From Candidatus Zixiibacteriota bacterium (lineage in GTDB: Bacteria; Zixibacteria; MSB-5A5; GN15; FEB-12), in the NCBI GenBank assembly GCA_040756055.1, contig JBFLZR010000008.1, positions 62,001 through 126,000 of the forward strand: a stretch of 64,000 bases of DNA. Direction: 5' to 3'. Below are positions 9,036 through 17,618 of this stretch, piece by piece. Positions within the stretch are counted from its first letter, which is position 1. The number at the start of each line of letters is the position of its first letter. A program made the position numbers and the translations under genes. The notes under the pieces were generated by a model, which did no database searches, was not told the DNA's origin, and saw only the letters and a program-made list of their open reading frames with translations.

Positions 9036-10361
9036 ATGACCAAGACCAAGGAAGATATCCTGAGGATGATCGACGAGGCCGGCGTCCGCTATATCCGGCT
9101 GTGTTTTACCGACATTCTGGGGAAGATCAAAGGAATGTCGATTACTCGTTCCGAGATAGAGCAAGTACTTGAGGAAGGTCAGGGGTTTGATGGTTCTTCG
9201 GTGGAAGGGTTCGCGCGCATTGAAGAATCGGATCTGATGGCCATACCGGATCCGGTTACTTTTCGAATCATACCGTGGGATATCGCCGGGGAGAAGGTCG
9301 CGACAATGTTTTGCGACATTCAGAATCCGGACGGCACTCCGTATGAAGGTGATCCCAGATGGGTCCTTCGCAAGAACCTGGCCAGGCTGGTCGACAAGGG
9401 CTGGACATATAATGTGGGGCCGGAGATTGAATATTTTTATTTCGAGAATTCGTGTTCCACAGTGCCTATAGATACGGCCGGTTATTTTGACTACGGCACG
9501 GTTGATATAGGCACGCGAGTTCGCAAGGAGACAGTGAGGGCGCTCGAGCAGATGGGTATTCCGGTGGAGTGTTCGCATCATGAGGTAGCGCCCAGCCAGC
9601 ACGAGATTGACCTGAAATATCAGGAAGCTCTGGTCATGGCGGATTTCGCGCAGTTGTACCGTTTTGTGGTCAAAGAGGTGGCCATGGAGAACAGCTTATA
9701 TGCCACCTTCATGCCCAAGCCCATATACGGTGAGAACGGAAGCGGCATGCATTGCCATATGTCGCTGTTCGACAAGAACCGCAACCTGTTTTTCGATGCC
9801 AGGGGACGGTATAACCTCTCCAAGCTGGGTCAGCATTTCACGGCAGGCGTTCTTCGTCATATCAAAGAGTTCACACTGGTCACGAACCAGTGGGTGAACT
9901 CTTACAAGCGGCTTGTTCCCGGTTACGAGGCTCCTGTGTATATCAGCTGGGGTCGTCGCAACCGTTCGAGTATGATCAGGGTGCCTATGTATCGTGTGGG
10001 TAAAGAACAGGCCACGCGTATCGAACTTCGTTCGCCCGATCCGGCGGCCAACCCGTACCTTGCTTTTGCCTGCATGCTGGCCGCGGGGCTTGATGGTATC
10101 GAGAAGGGTTGGGAACTTCCTGATCCGGTGGAAGAAAACATCTTCAATATGACCAGCGAGACAAAAGCGGGTCTTAAGATCGACACTCTTCCCAACTCGC
10201 TCGAGAACGCGGTAAATGAGTTCGAGCAATCAGAATTCGCGAGAGAGACATTGGGCGCTCATATCTTTGAGAAGCTGATAGCCAACAAACGCATCGAGTG
10301 GGATCGGTATCGCATACATGTCAGCCAGTTCGAGACCGACAAGTATCTCCCGATGTTATAG
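9036..10361 (+). CDS. glnA: Glutamine synthetase type I (GSI-alpha-like)
   Basis: The enzyme makes glutamine from glutamate, ammonia and ATP. The length of 441 residues and the N-terminus (DILRMIDEAGVRYIRLCFTDILG) match the GSI-alpha class. Family landmarks include GFDGSSVEGF, GPEIEYF, the ammonia/ATP-site motif NGSGMHCHMSL, and the R-rich RIELRSPDPAANPYLAFA. The adenylylation Tyr loop of GSI-beta enzymes is replaced by DPVEENIFNM, so control by GlnE adenylylation is unlikely and feedback inhibition is expected instead. A strong GAGGAG lies nine bases before the ATG. The gene appears monocistronic. Confidence 0.96.
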   Translation: MTKTKEDILRMIDEAGVRYIRLCFTDILGKIKGMSITRSEIEQVLEEGQGFDGSSVEGFARIEESDLMAIPDPVTFRIIPWDIAGEKVATMFCDIQNPDGTPYEGDPRWVLRKNLARLVDKGWTYNVGPEIEYFYFENSCSTVPIDTAGYFDYGTVDIGTRVRKETVRALEQMGIPVECSHHEVAPSQHEIDLKYQEALVMADFAQLYRFVVKEVAMENSLYATFMPKPIYGENGSGMHCHMSLFDKNRNLFFDARGRYNLSKLGQHFTAGVLRHIKEFTLVTNQWVNSYKRLVPGYEAPVYISWGRRNRSSMIRVPMYRVGKEQATRIELRSPDPAANPYLAFACMLAAGLDGIEKGWELPDPVEENIFNMTSETKAGLKIDTLPNSLENAVNEFEQSEFARETLGAHIFEKLIANKRIEWDRYRIHVSQFETDKYLPML

Positions 10362-10404
10362 AGCGGTATTGTCAAGTGTGGTTGATAGGCAGCGCGAGGT
10401 CTTG

Positions 10405-10707
10405 CTATGACTTGGTGACTATGTCTCCCCAATCTGCATGTATGATCTCAAATATCTGACTTCCGAGGTGAGCATCGCCACCTGCGTCATCCCACTCGCA
10501 AGTAGGGGCGAAGATTAGCCAGAGTTTTCTCTTGTCCTCATTGGGTATATCACCTTGCGCCAGTCTTATGGACATTTGGCGACAGAATAATCCGAGTTCG
10601 TCGGAGTAATGTTGTGAGTCCCAAATATCTGTGTGTCCGCGGGATTCGAAAAAGTCAGAAGCCTTTTCCAAAAGAGGGATCAATCTCTCTAGTGACTGTT
10701 TTTCCAT
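10405..10707 (-). CDS. Hypothetical protein, 100 residues
   Basis: I do not recognise this family. The protein is acidic, begins MEKQSLERLIPLLEKASDFF, and has a Trp-rich middle and end (KLWLIFAPTCEWDDAGGDAH, IHADWGDIV). There is no signal peptide or membrane segment, so it is probably cytoplasmic. A good Shine-Dalgarno sequence (GGGAGG, seven bases before the ATG) supports a real gene. It stands alone on the minus strand between glnA and a hydrolase gene, with a 218-base upstream spacer that contains an inverted repeat. The size and isolation resemble immunity-type or other accessory proteins, but nothing in the sequence proves that. Confidence 0.6.
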   Translation of the reverse strand: MEKQSLERLIPLLEKASDFFESRGHTDIWDSQHYSDELGLFCRQMSIRLAQGDIPNEDKRKLWLIFAPTCEWDDAGGDAHLGSQIFEIIHADWGDIVTKS

Positions 10708-10839
10708 TTTTATCCTCCCAAGCGATTACGTCGTGCATTCCGTAAGCTAGGTCCACTTACCACTAATGTCAACAACTGCCGAATGTCAGGACAATGCCCT
10801 AGTCAACTGCCAGCCCGCTGGGAGACAAATTCGTTGACT

Positions 10840-10862
10840 ATTGTCTGCCAATATCAGACAAT
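10840..10862. repeat. Inverted repeat, possible operator
   Basis: ATTGTCTG (10840-10847) and CAGACAAT (10855-10862) are perfect eight-base arms separated by seven bases. They lie 64 bases before the alpha/beta hydrolase start and have no following T-run, so an operator is more likely than a terminator. Confidence 0.4.
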
Positions 10863-10925
10863 TGGACTGTGGTATTTGCCCGGCACAAGAATTTGACAGA
10901 AAAATAACGCAGATGAGGTTACACA

Positions 10926-11726
10926 GTGCCATACGTTGAACTGAAAGATTTCAAGCTTCATTATATAGATATCCCGGCAAAGCGGGATAACAGCGGCAAT
11001 TTCCCAATTGTCATGCTGCACGGGTTCACGCTCGATCACCGGATGTGGCTCGACGACGCCGCGTATTTCAGCCAGTGGTACCGGGTGATCCTTCCCGACT
11101 TCAAGGGGCATGGGCTGTCTGATGCTCCGCAATCGGGCTACAGTCGGGCCCACCGGGTAGAGGATATGATCGGGCTTCTGGACAGTCTGTCAATCGACAA
11201 AGCCCATGTGGTCGGATTGTCTATGGGGGGGACGACGGCACTGGGGATGGCACTCAAGTATCCCGGTCGGTTGGCTTCGATGACGCTGGTATCGACCTCG
11301 GCGGCAGGTTTTGACCCGGGGCCGAAAATACGCAAGATTGATGAAATCGCCCGCAGCCAGGGTCTTGAAAGCGCAAAAGAGAAATGGATCAAGTCTTCGC
11401 TCAGGTATTTCGGAAGCGACAAGCGCCATATCAGGGATTTGCTTGAGACCATGATGACCGAGCATTCGGGGGCGGTCTGGGCCGACCCGATGAGGGGAAA
11501 GTATCCGCGGGAGAGTGATCTTGAGCGGGTACACGAGATCAGGTTACCGACGCTGATATTGGCCGGGGAGTTGGACCGTCCTTTCGTGCCGCTGGCCAGG
11601 GAGCTTCATAAGAGGATTCCCGGCAGTCGACTCAGTATTTACGACAATACAGGGCACATGCTCAATTTAGAGACTGTCAACAAGTTCAGGGGTGACCTTA
11701 AAGTATTCCTTGAAGGAATTTATTGA
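10926..11726 (+). CDS. Alpha/beta-hydrolase fold protein
   Basis: This protein of 266 residues is a single-domain alpha/beta hydrolase. The triad is visible: nucleophile Ser in GLSMGG, Asp in GELDRPF, and His in NTGHMLN near the C-terminus. The oxyanion-hole segment is MLHGFTLDHRMW. There is no signal peptide. The start is a GTG with a weak GAGG upstream, and the protein begins MPYVELKDFKLHYID as usual for the family. Homologous enzymes include esterases, C-C hydrolases and 3-oxoadipate enol-lactonases, and the substrate cannot be assigned. It precedes purN but is separated from it by a strong promoter. Confidence 0.88.
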   Translation: MPYVELKDFKLHYIDIPAKRDNSGNFPIVMLHGFTLDHRMWLDDAAYFSQWYRVILPDFKGHGLSDAPQSGYSRAHRVEDMIGLLDSLSIDKAHVVGLSMGGTTALGMALKYPGRLASMTLVSTSAAGFDPGPKIRKIDEIARSQGLESAKEKWIKSSLRYFGSDKRHIRDLLETMMTEHSGAVWADPMRGKYPRESDLERVHEIRLPTLILAGELDRPFVPLARELHKRIPGSRLSIYDNTGHMLNLETVNKFRGDLKVFLEGIY

Positions 11727-11764
11727 CCCTGATATCTGATTTCCCGTTCAGACAGGGAATGAGT

Positions 11765-11792
11765 TTGACAACGCTATCCGTTGGCGTATATT
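11765..11792 (+). promoter_or_regulatory. Sigma-70 promoter of the purN-purC-purH operon
   Basis: A perfect TTGACA (11765-11770) and TATATT (11787-11792) are separated by 16 bases, 72 bases before the purN start. No purine riboswitch or PUR-box-like repeat was recognised in the leader. Confidence 0.7.
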
Positions 11793-11863
11793 CCATTTTG
11801 ACCTCGTAGGGAAGCCGTTATCCATAGATTAACAATGTTGATGAAAGGACTCAGGAGGTAGAC

Positions 11864-12481
11864 TTGTTTCACGACGACTGGCCCAATATAGCGGTTTTTA
11901 TCTCCGGAAGCGGCAGTAATCTTCAGGCTTTAATCGATGCTACCAAGTCGGGTATACTGGCGGCCAGGATTGCCTACGTGGTTTCGAACCGCCGCGATGC
12001 CTACGGGCTTGAACGGGCGGCCGGAGAGGGTATTGAGACATTCGTTTTTAAAGAGAAAAAGTTCGCGACAGCTGAGGCGGCCGGTGATGACCTTCTGAGT
12101 AAGCTCAAGGAACGTAAAATCGAGTATATCGCCCTGGCGGGATACCTCAAGTTGCTTCCGGTAGCAGTCGTCAAAGGGTATCACAGCAGGATCGTGAACA
12201 TTCACCCGGCTCTGCTTCCTAAATATGGCGGTAAGGGCATGTACGGGCATTTCGTGCATGAAGCTGTGATTGCCAACGGAGACAAGGAGTCGGGAGTTAC
12301 CATACATATAGTAGACGAGTTCTACGACCATGGCAGGATTCTCGAACAGGCCAAAGTACCGGTGCATGCGGATGACACGCCGGACACGCTGGCGGCGAGG
12401 GTCTTAAAACAGGAACATAAGTTGTACCCCCGGGTACTGGATAAACTTATAAAAGGAAAGTACGATTTAGACAATGGCTGA
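11864..12481 (+). CDS. purN: Phosphoribosylglycinamide formyltransferase (GAR transformylase)
   Basis: PurN transfers a formyl group from 10-formyl-THF to GAR, the third step of purine synthesis. The 205-residue protein begins with the Rossmann-like VFISGSGSNLQALIDA. The catalytic region is NIHPALLPKYGGKGMYG, with the conserved Asn and His, and the Asp lies in HIVDEFYDHG. The start is a TTG with a near-perfect AGGAGG five bases upstream (11853-11858). The gene overlaps purC by eight bases, so translation is probably coupled. Confidence 0.95.
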   Translation: MFHDDWPNIAVFISGSGSNLQALIDATKSGILAARIAYVVSNRRDAYGLERAAGEGIETFVFKEKKFATAEAAGDDLLSKLKERKIEYIALAGYLKLLPVAVVKGYHSRIVNIHPALLPKYGGKGMYGHFVHEAVIANGDKESGVTIHIVDEFYDHGRILEQAKVPVHADDTPDTLAARVLKQEHKLYPRVLDKLIKGKYDLDNG

Positions 12482-13370
12482 TGTAGTATTGCACACTCAT
12501 ATCGAAGAATATCCTCTTCTTGTGCGCGGCAAGGTGCGCGATGTATATGATCTCGGTGATTCGCTTTTGTTTGTGGCGAGTGACCGTATCTCGGCGTTCG
12601 ATGTTGTCATGCCGAACGGGATTCCTCACAAGGGGAAGGTTTTGACGGCGATGTCTTTGTTCTGGTTTGACTTTTTGAAAGATTCCGTGGAGAGTCATTT
12701 AATAACGGCCGATGTTGATGAGTACCCGGAGCGGCTGCGCAAGCATCGGGAAATGCTCGATGGCCGTTCCATGATAGTGATAAAGGCGGACAGGATTGAC
12801 TGCGAATGTATTGTTCGCGGATATATTTCGGGTTCGATGTGGAAAGAACTCAAGCAGGCTCGCCAAGAGGGCAGCAATACAGTTCACGGTTTCGAGTTTC
12901 CGGCTGATCTTCAGGAGTCACAAAAGCTGCCGGAGGATTTGTTCACACCGTCATCGAAGAACGATTCCGGTCATGACGAGAATATAAGTTACCAGCAGTT
13001 GGTGGAACTGATTGGTCCGGAAACCGCGGCTATGTGCCGTGACAAGTCGCTCGAGATATACAAGAAAGCGGCGGATTACGCTCTCACCAAGGGGATCATC
13101 ATAGCCGACACCAAGTTCGAATTCGGGTTCAAGGATGGTCGTTTTATACTTATCGACGAGGTGCTTTCGCCGGATTCAAGTCGTTTCTGGCCGGTCGACA
13201 AATACGAAATCGGCCGGGGGCAGCCGTCGTTCGACAAGCAGCCGATACGCGACTATCTCGACAAGTTGGGTTGGAACAAAAAGCCGCCGGCGCCGGAACT
13301 TCCAGATGAGGTAGTCAGCGCTTCGGCCGAGCGATATTTGAAGGCTCAAAAACTTTTGACAGGCAAATAG
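12474..13370 (+). CDS. purC: Phosphoribosylaminoimidazole-succinocarboxamide synthase (SAICAR synthase)
   Basis: PurC joins CAIR and aspartate with ATP. This is the long form of the enzyme (298 residues), closer in length to the yeast/actinobacterial type than to the 237-residue E. coli form. Landmarks are LLVRGKVRDVYDLGDSLLFV, SDRISAFD, IVRGYISGS, and the C-terminal LIDEVLSPDSSRFW with the conserved acidic and Ser residues. It sits between purN (eight-base overlap) and purH (three-base gap). Confidence 0.95.
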   Translation: MADVVLHTHIEEYPLLVRGKVRDVYDLGDSLLFVASDRISAFDVVMPNGIPHKGKVLTAMSLFWFDFLKDSVESHLITADVDEYPERLRKHREMLDGRSMIVIKADRIDCECIVRGYISGSMWKELKQARQEGSNTVHGFEFPADLQESQKLPEDLFTPSSKNDSGHDENISYQQLVELIGPETAAMCRDKSLEIYKKAADYALTKGIIIADTKFEFGFKDGRFILIDEVLSPDSSRFWPVDKYEIGRGQPSFDKQPIRDYLDKLGWNKKPPAPELPDEVVSASAERYLKAQKLLTGK

Positions 13371-13373
13371 GAA

Positions 13374-14942
13374 ATGGCAGATTCAGTCAATATCAAGAGG
13401 GCGTTGATTTCGGTCTCTGACAAGACCGGCATTGAAAAGTTAGCTAAATCTCTCGAGGAGATGGGGGTGGAGATAATTTCTACGGGGGGTACTCTCAAGG
13501 TCCTGAAGAAGGCGGGAGTGCACGTCATTTCCGTTTCGACATTCACCGGCGCTCCGGAGATACTTGGGGGACGCGTCAAAACCCTGCATCCGAGGGTTCA
13601 CGCGGGCATTCTCTATCGGCGGGATAATGAAGGTGATATCGAGCAGATGCGCCAGACTGACTGCCGCGGTATTGATCTTGTGGTGGTGAATCTCTATCCG
13701 TTTCAGCAGACGGTTGCTAAGAAAGAGTCCACTGATTCGGAGATAATCGAGAATATCGATATCGGTGGACCGTCGATGATTCGCGCCGCGGCAAAAAACC
13801 ACGAGAGTGTGACCGTAATCACCGACCCGTCTGATTATGACACCCTTCTCGGTCAGCTTCGCGACAACGACGGCAACACCACGCTGGCGTTCAGGCGCGA
13901 GTGTGCCCGCAAGGCTTTCGCGATGACGTCGGAATATGACACCGCCATAGCCTCGTATTTCACCGCCGGCAAACCGGAACAGGGGGGATTTCCGCAGATA
14001 CTCAACCTGAATTTCGTTCAGAAGTCAGGGCTTCGCTATGGTGAAAATCCGCACCAGCAGGCGTCGCTATACAAGCTCAGCGGTTTTAAGAATGCCTCGC
14101 TTCTCGATGCCGAGCAGCATGCGGGGAAAGAGTTGTCGTTTAACAACTATTATGATCTTGATGCCTGTCTCGAGATGCTTCTGGATTTCGCCGAGCCGTT
14201 TGCCTGTGTTCTCAAACATGCCAACCCATGTGGCGCGGCGATCGGGAAGACGCTGGCGGAAGCGTATCAGAAAGCTTATGACAGCGATCCGCTTTCGGCC
14301 TACGGATCTATTATCGGGCTGAACAAGCGGGTCGATATCGATTGCGCCCAAATTCTACATGAAACGCCCTTCGTAGAATGTATTCTTGCGCCTTCATTCT
14401 CCGACGAGGCTATGACGCTTCTTCAGAAGAAGAAGAACCGCAGAATTCTCACTCTTGAGGCGATTGCCGCCGGACGTCCATCGGGAGAGACGGCCTATCG
14501 CTACATTCGCGGCGGGGTTTTAGTGCAAAGCGCTGACGACAGGGTGACCGACAAGGCAGAACTTCAGGTAGTCACCAAGCGTCCTCCAACTCAGAAGGAG
14601 ATCACGGACCTTCTGTTTGGCTGGAAAGTGGTCAAACACACCAAGTCGAATGCCATTGTGCTGGCTAAAGACGGAGCCACGGTGGGAATAGGAATGGGGC
14701 AGACTTCACGCGTGGATTCGGGGTTCATGGCCGTAAAGCGGGCCGGTGAGCGGGCCAAAGGGGCGGTTATGGCGTCGGACGCGTTTTTCCCCATGCCTGA
14801 TGGGGTGGAAGTGGCTACCGATGCCGGAGTCACGGCTATAATACAGCCGGGAGGCTCGAAGGGTGACGAGCAGGCTATTGAGGCCGCCGACAGGGCCAAT
14901 GCCGCAATGGTGTTTACCGGCGTGAGGCACTTCAAGCACTAA
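13374..14942 (+). CDS. purH: Bifunctional AICAR formyltransferase / IMP cyclohydrolase
   Basis: PurH carries out the last two steps of IMP synthesis. The N-terminal 200 residues are the cyclohydrolase (RALISVSDKTGIEKLAKSL, IISTGGT, KTLHPRVHAGIL, NIDIGGPSMIRAAAKN). The C-terminal part is the formyltransferase, with RYGENPHQ, the catalytic Lys-His in LKHANPCGAAIG, and the closing MVFTGVRHFKH. At 522 residues it is full length. It closes the purN-purC-purH operon; no clear terminator hairpin follows. Confidence 0.97.
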   Translation: MADSVNIKRALISVSDKTGIEKLAKSLEEMGVEIISTGGTLKVLKKAGVHVISVSTFTGAPEILGGRVKTLHPRVHAGILYRRDNEGDIEQMRQTDCRGIDLVVVNLYPFQQTVAKKESTDSEIIENIDIGGPSMIRAAAKNHESVTVITDPSDYDTLLGQLRDNDGNTTLAFRRECARKAFAMTSEYDTAIASYFTAGKPEQGGFPQILNLNFVQKSGLRYGENPHQQASLYKLSGFKNASLLDAEQHAGKELSFNNYYDLDACLEMLLDFAEPFACVLKHANPCGAAIGKTLAEAYQKAYDSDPLSAYGSIIGLNKRVDIDCAQILHETPFVECILAPSFSDEAMTLLQKKKNRRILTLEAIAAGRPSGETAYRYIRGGVLVQSADDRVTDKAELQVVTKRPPTQKEITDLLFGWKVVKHTKSNAIVLAKDGATVGIGMGQTSRVDSGFMAVKRAGERAKGAVMASDAFFPMPDGVEVATDAGVTAIIQPGGSKGDEQAIEAADRANAAMVFTGVRHFKH

Positions 14943-15086
14943 TATAATCCAGCTTTATTGGAGCAGAAACTCGCAATAATGCGGTAAAGCGCATTTCGCG
15001 CTGGAACCGACGGTTGGCGTTTGTCGTTTCTAACTCTTGAACGTCATTGGGTTGGTCACTTTCTAAGGCTGGTGGGAAAACACTTG

Positions 15087-15115
15087 TTGCAAAGTTTTTA
15101 ACTGGGTGCTATTTT
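15087..15115 (+). promoter_or_regulatory. Extended -10 promoter for the Smg-like gene
   Basis: TTGCAA (15087-15092) and TATTTT (15110-15115) have a 17-base spacer and a TG dinucleotide just upstream of the -10 (TGCTATTTT). It lies 31 bases before the start codon at 15146. Confidence 0.55.
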
Positions 15116-15145
15116 GAAAGAAATTAGGACGCTATTACGAGCTAC

Positions 15146-15619
15146 ATGAGAAATAGAATACTTGAGATCGTCGTATTCCTGATGGACTACATGAAGGACG
15201 AGCAGGACCGGCAGTCCGAATCCGACGATGTTTCCAATGCCCTGCGCAACCTTGGCTACTCCGAGCAGGAGATAGGGGCGGCCTATTCCTGGTTTTTGGA
15301 GCAGTTTAAGGGAGCTCCGGAGCAGTTCTTCTCGAAATTCCCCGAAAAGCATTCATCGCAGCGGATTCTTACGGAATCGGAGAGGCTATATTTGGCTTCG
15401 GAGGCGCATGGATTTCTCATCAAGCTTCTTAATGGCGGGATTATTAACGACGAGCAATTTGAATCGATTCTCGAGCGTGCAATTTTCTTCGCGAGCGAGC
15501 CGATTACGCTTGAGCAGATGAAGATAATCGCCTCGGCGGTGGTGTTTAACGAAGCCGATGATCTTGAAAGCCCGGCCTTGCTTCGTCCGGCGAATGACCA
15601 GTCTCATCTGGTTAACTGA
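15146..15619 (+). CDS. Smg-like DUF494 protein
   Basis: This is a small acidic protein of 157 residues. The N-terminus (ILEIVVFLMDYMKDEQ) and the segment LRNLGYSEQEIGAAYSWFLEQF match the layout of the Smg/DUF494 family. In proteobacteria the gene usually lies next to dprA and topA, and its molecular role is not established. There is no signal peptide or membrane segment. The gene is followed six bases later by coaBC and appears to be the first gene of the housekeeping run that continues to tgt. Confidence 0.75.
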   Translation: MRNRILEIVVFLMDYMKDEQDRQSESDDVSNALRNLGYSEQEIGAAYSWFLEQFKGAPEQFFSKFPEKHSSQRILTESERLYLASEAHGFLIKLLNGGIINDEQFESILERAIFFASEPITLEQMKIIASAVVFNEADDLESPALLRPANDQSHLVN

Positions 15620-15625
15620 TTTCCC

Positions 15626-16837
15626 ATGTCATTGAAAGACAAGAGAATACTGATTGGCTTAACGGGTGGAATCGCCTGTTATAAGATACCTTATCTGGTT
15701 CGTTTCCTGTGGAAGGAGAAAGCCGAGGTAAGGGTGATCATGACCGAGGCCGCTACCAGGTTTATCACACCGCTTACTCTTGAGAGCGTATCTAATAATC
15801 CTGTCGCTGTGGATATGTTTCCCGCTGACAGGTTCGTGGGTACCCGTCACATCGATATGGCACAATGGCCCGATTTAATCGTGGTTGCTCCTGCTACGGC
15901 CAATTTCATGGGCAAAGTTGCTTCGGGGATATCGGATGATCTTTTGACCACCGTTATATGTGCCTCGCCGAAGCCTCTTTTGATCGCCCCCGCGATGAAT
16001 CCGCAGATGTGGCTCAACAAAATCACTCAGCGCAATTTCGCTGTTTTGAAGGGGTTGGGTTACGGGTTTATCGGTCCCGAAGAGGGTGGCACTGCCTGTG
16101 ACCACTTTGGAATCGGGCGTATGGCCGAACCGCAGGAAATATTCGAAGTTATAAAAGCCTTCTTTGCCGCGCCCCCTGGCGGCCGAAAAAAAAAAGCCCT
16201 AAAAGATAAAAAGTTTGTTATCACGGCCGGTCCGACGCGGGAGGCTATTGACCCGGTCAGGTTCTTGAGCAATCGTTCATCGGGGAAGATGGGTTATGCG
16301 CTGGCCGAGGCTGCAGCTCAGCTTGGCGCGGAGACAGTCTTGATTTCCGGGCCGACGAATCTTGTAGCCCCGTCGGGAGTGAGGCTGGTAAACATAGAAA
16401 CTACCGCCGAACTTCATGCTGCGGTAAAAAAAGAGTTCGCGAAAGCGGATTGTCTCGTGATGGCCGCCGCGCCGGCGGATTACATGCCCGAAAAGGCGGC
16501 AGTGAAGAAGATCAAGAAATCGGACAAGGGGTTGAGTCTGCCGTTGAAAGCGACGGTTGATATCCTCAAAGACGTTGGGAGCAGTAAGAAAAAGGGGCAG
16601 GTGGTTGTTGGATTCGCGCTGGAGACTGATGACGGCCTGACCAACGCCCGCAGCAAGTTGAAAAGCAAGAACCTTGACATGATTGTTCTTAACAGCCCGA
16701 GCGCGACGACCGGGTTTGAGCACGATACGAATGAAGTGACTATTCTGCTTCCGGGGAAGAAACCGATAGCTGTTCCCGTAGCATCAAAATCAGAAATCTC
16801 CATGCGAATCCTTGACGTGGTTGCCGGACTTCTTTAA
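15626..16837 (+). CDS. coaBC: Bifunctional phosphopantothenoylcysteine decarboxylase / phosphopantothenate-cysteine ligase
   Basis: CoaBC performs two consecutive steps of coenzyme A synthesis. Residues 1 to about 180 are the FMN-dependent decarboxylase (ILIGLTGGIACYKIPYLVR, and the Asn motif in APAMNPQMW). After a linker the ligase starts at KKFVITAGPTREAIDPVRFL. It has the GKMGYALAEAA nucleotide-binding segment and the lysine-rich KKIKK loop used for substrate binding. The length of 403 residues is normal. It lies between the Smg-like gene and a uracil-DNA glycosylase gene. Confidence 0.96.
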   Translation: MSLKDKRILIGLTGGIACYKIPYLVRFLWKEKAEVRVIMTEAATRFITPLTLESVSNNPVAVDMFPADRFVGTRHIDMAQWPDLIVVAPATANFMGKVASGISDDLLTTVICASPKPLLIAPAMNPQMWLNKITQRNFAVLKGLGYGFIGPEEGGTACDHFGIGRMAEPQEIFEVIKAFFAAPPGGRKKKALKDKKFVITAGPTREAIDPVRFLSNRSSGKMGYALAEAAAQLGAETVLISGPTNLVAPSGVRLVNIETTAELHAAVKKEFAKADCLVMAAAPADYMPEKAAVKKIKKSDKGLSLPLKATVDILKDVGSSKKKGQVVVGFALETDDGLTNARSKLKSKNLDMIVLNSPSATTGFEHDTNEVTILLPGKKPIAVPVASKSEISMRILDVVAGLL

Positions 16838-16862
16838 TATAGAAAGCCGGGACTAACCTCGT

Positions 16863-17615
16863 ATGAAAGATAGCACTAACAATATTCAGCAGCTTCTGCG
16901 CCGTGCCATCGCGGCCCAGGTTGATATGGGTCTGGGGGAGGTTATTCTTCGCGGTGGCAAAGCTGCCGCGCAGATGCCGCAGGTTGGTCAGAAGGAAGTG
17001 ACAAGGGTGGTATCGGTGATGAACCTCTTCGGGAAACCTGACATGAAAAAAGTATCTGCTTCGTATGAATCGTTGCCATCGCACTGTGCGGCGATATGCA
17101 ACTGTCAATTGTGTTCTCTCGGGGCGACTCGGAACAAGTTCGTATATGGTGTTGGGAATCCCGATGCTGATCTGATGTTTATCGGGGAGGCTCCGGGCGC
17201 CGATGAGGACCGTCTCGGGGAGCCATTCGTGGGCCGCGCCGGGCAGCTACTTGACAAGATTCTGGCGGCGATACAGCTTTCGCGCCAGCAGGTGTATATA
17301 GCGAATATCTTAAAGTGTCGTCCTCCGAACAATCGTGACCCGCTTCCGGAGGAGATGGAGAAGTGTTTTCCGTATCTGGATGAGCAGATTCACCTGATTA
17401 AGCCAAAGCTTATTTGCGCACTGGGGCGAGTGGCGGCGCAGGCGCTTTTGAAGACGAGCGCTCCGCTGGGTAAATTGCGCAAGAACTGGCACAGCTATGA
17501 AGGTATTCCCATGCTCATCACTTATCACCCGGCGGCGTTGTTGAGGTTCCCTACCTACAAAAAGGATACCTGGGAAGATATGCAGATGCTGAAAGCGAGA
17601 TTGGATTCCCTATAA
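16863..17615 (+). CDS. Uracil-DNA glycosylase, family 4 (Fe-S type)
   Basis: The enzyme removes uracil from DNA at the start of base excision repair. Motif A is [17 protein letters not shown] and motif B is the HPAALLR segment. The Fe-S cluster Cys residues of family 4 are present in [14 protein letters not shown] and EKCFPYL. About 70 N-terminal residues precede the catalytic domain ([19 protein letters not shown] and on), a variable extension common in this family. The gene lies four bases before dnaB, which fits a DNA metabolism role. Confidence 0.92.
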   Translation: MKDSTNNIQQLLRRAIAAQVDMGLGEVILRGGKAAAQMPQVGQKEVTRVVSVMNLFGKPDMKKVSASYESLPSHCAAICNCQLCSLGATRNKFVYGVGNPDADLMFIGEAPGADEDRLGEPFVGRAGQLLDKILAAIQLSRQQVYIANILKCRPPNNRDPLPEEMEKCFPYLDEQIHLIKPKLICALGRVAAQALLKTSAPLGKLRKNWHSYEGIPMLITYHPAALLRFPTYKKDTWEDMQMLKARLDSL

Positions 17616-17618
17616 AAA

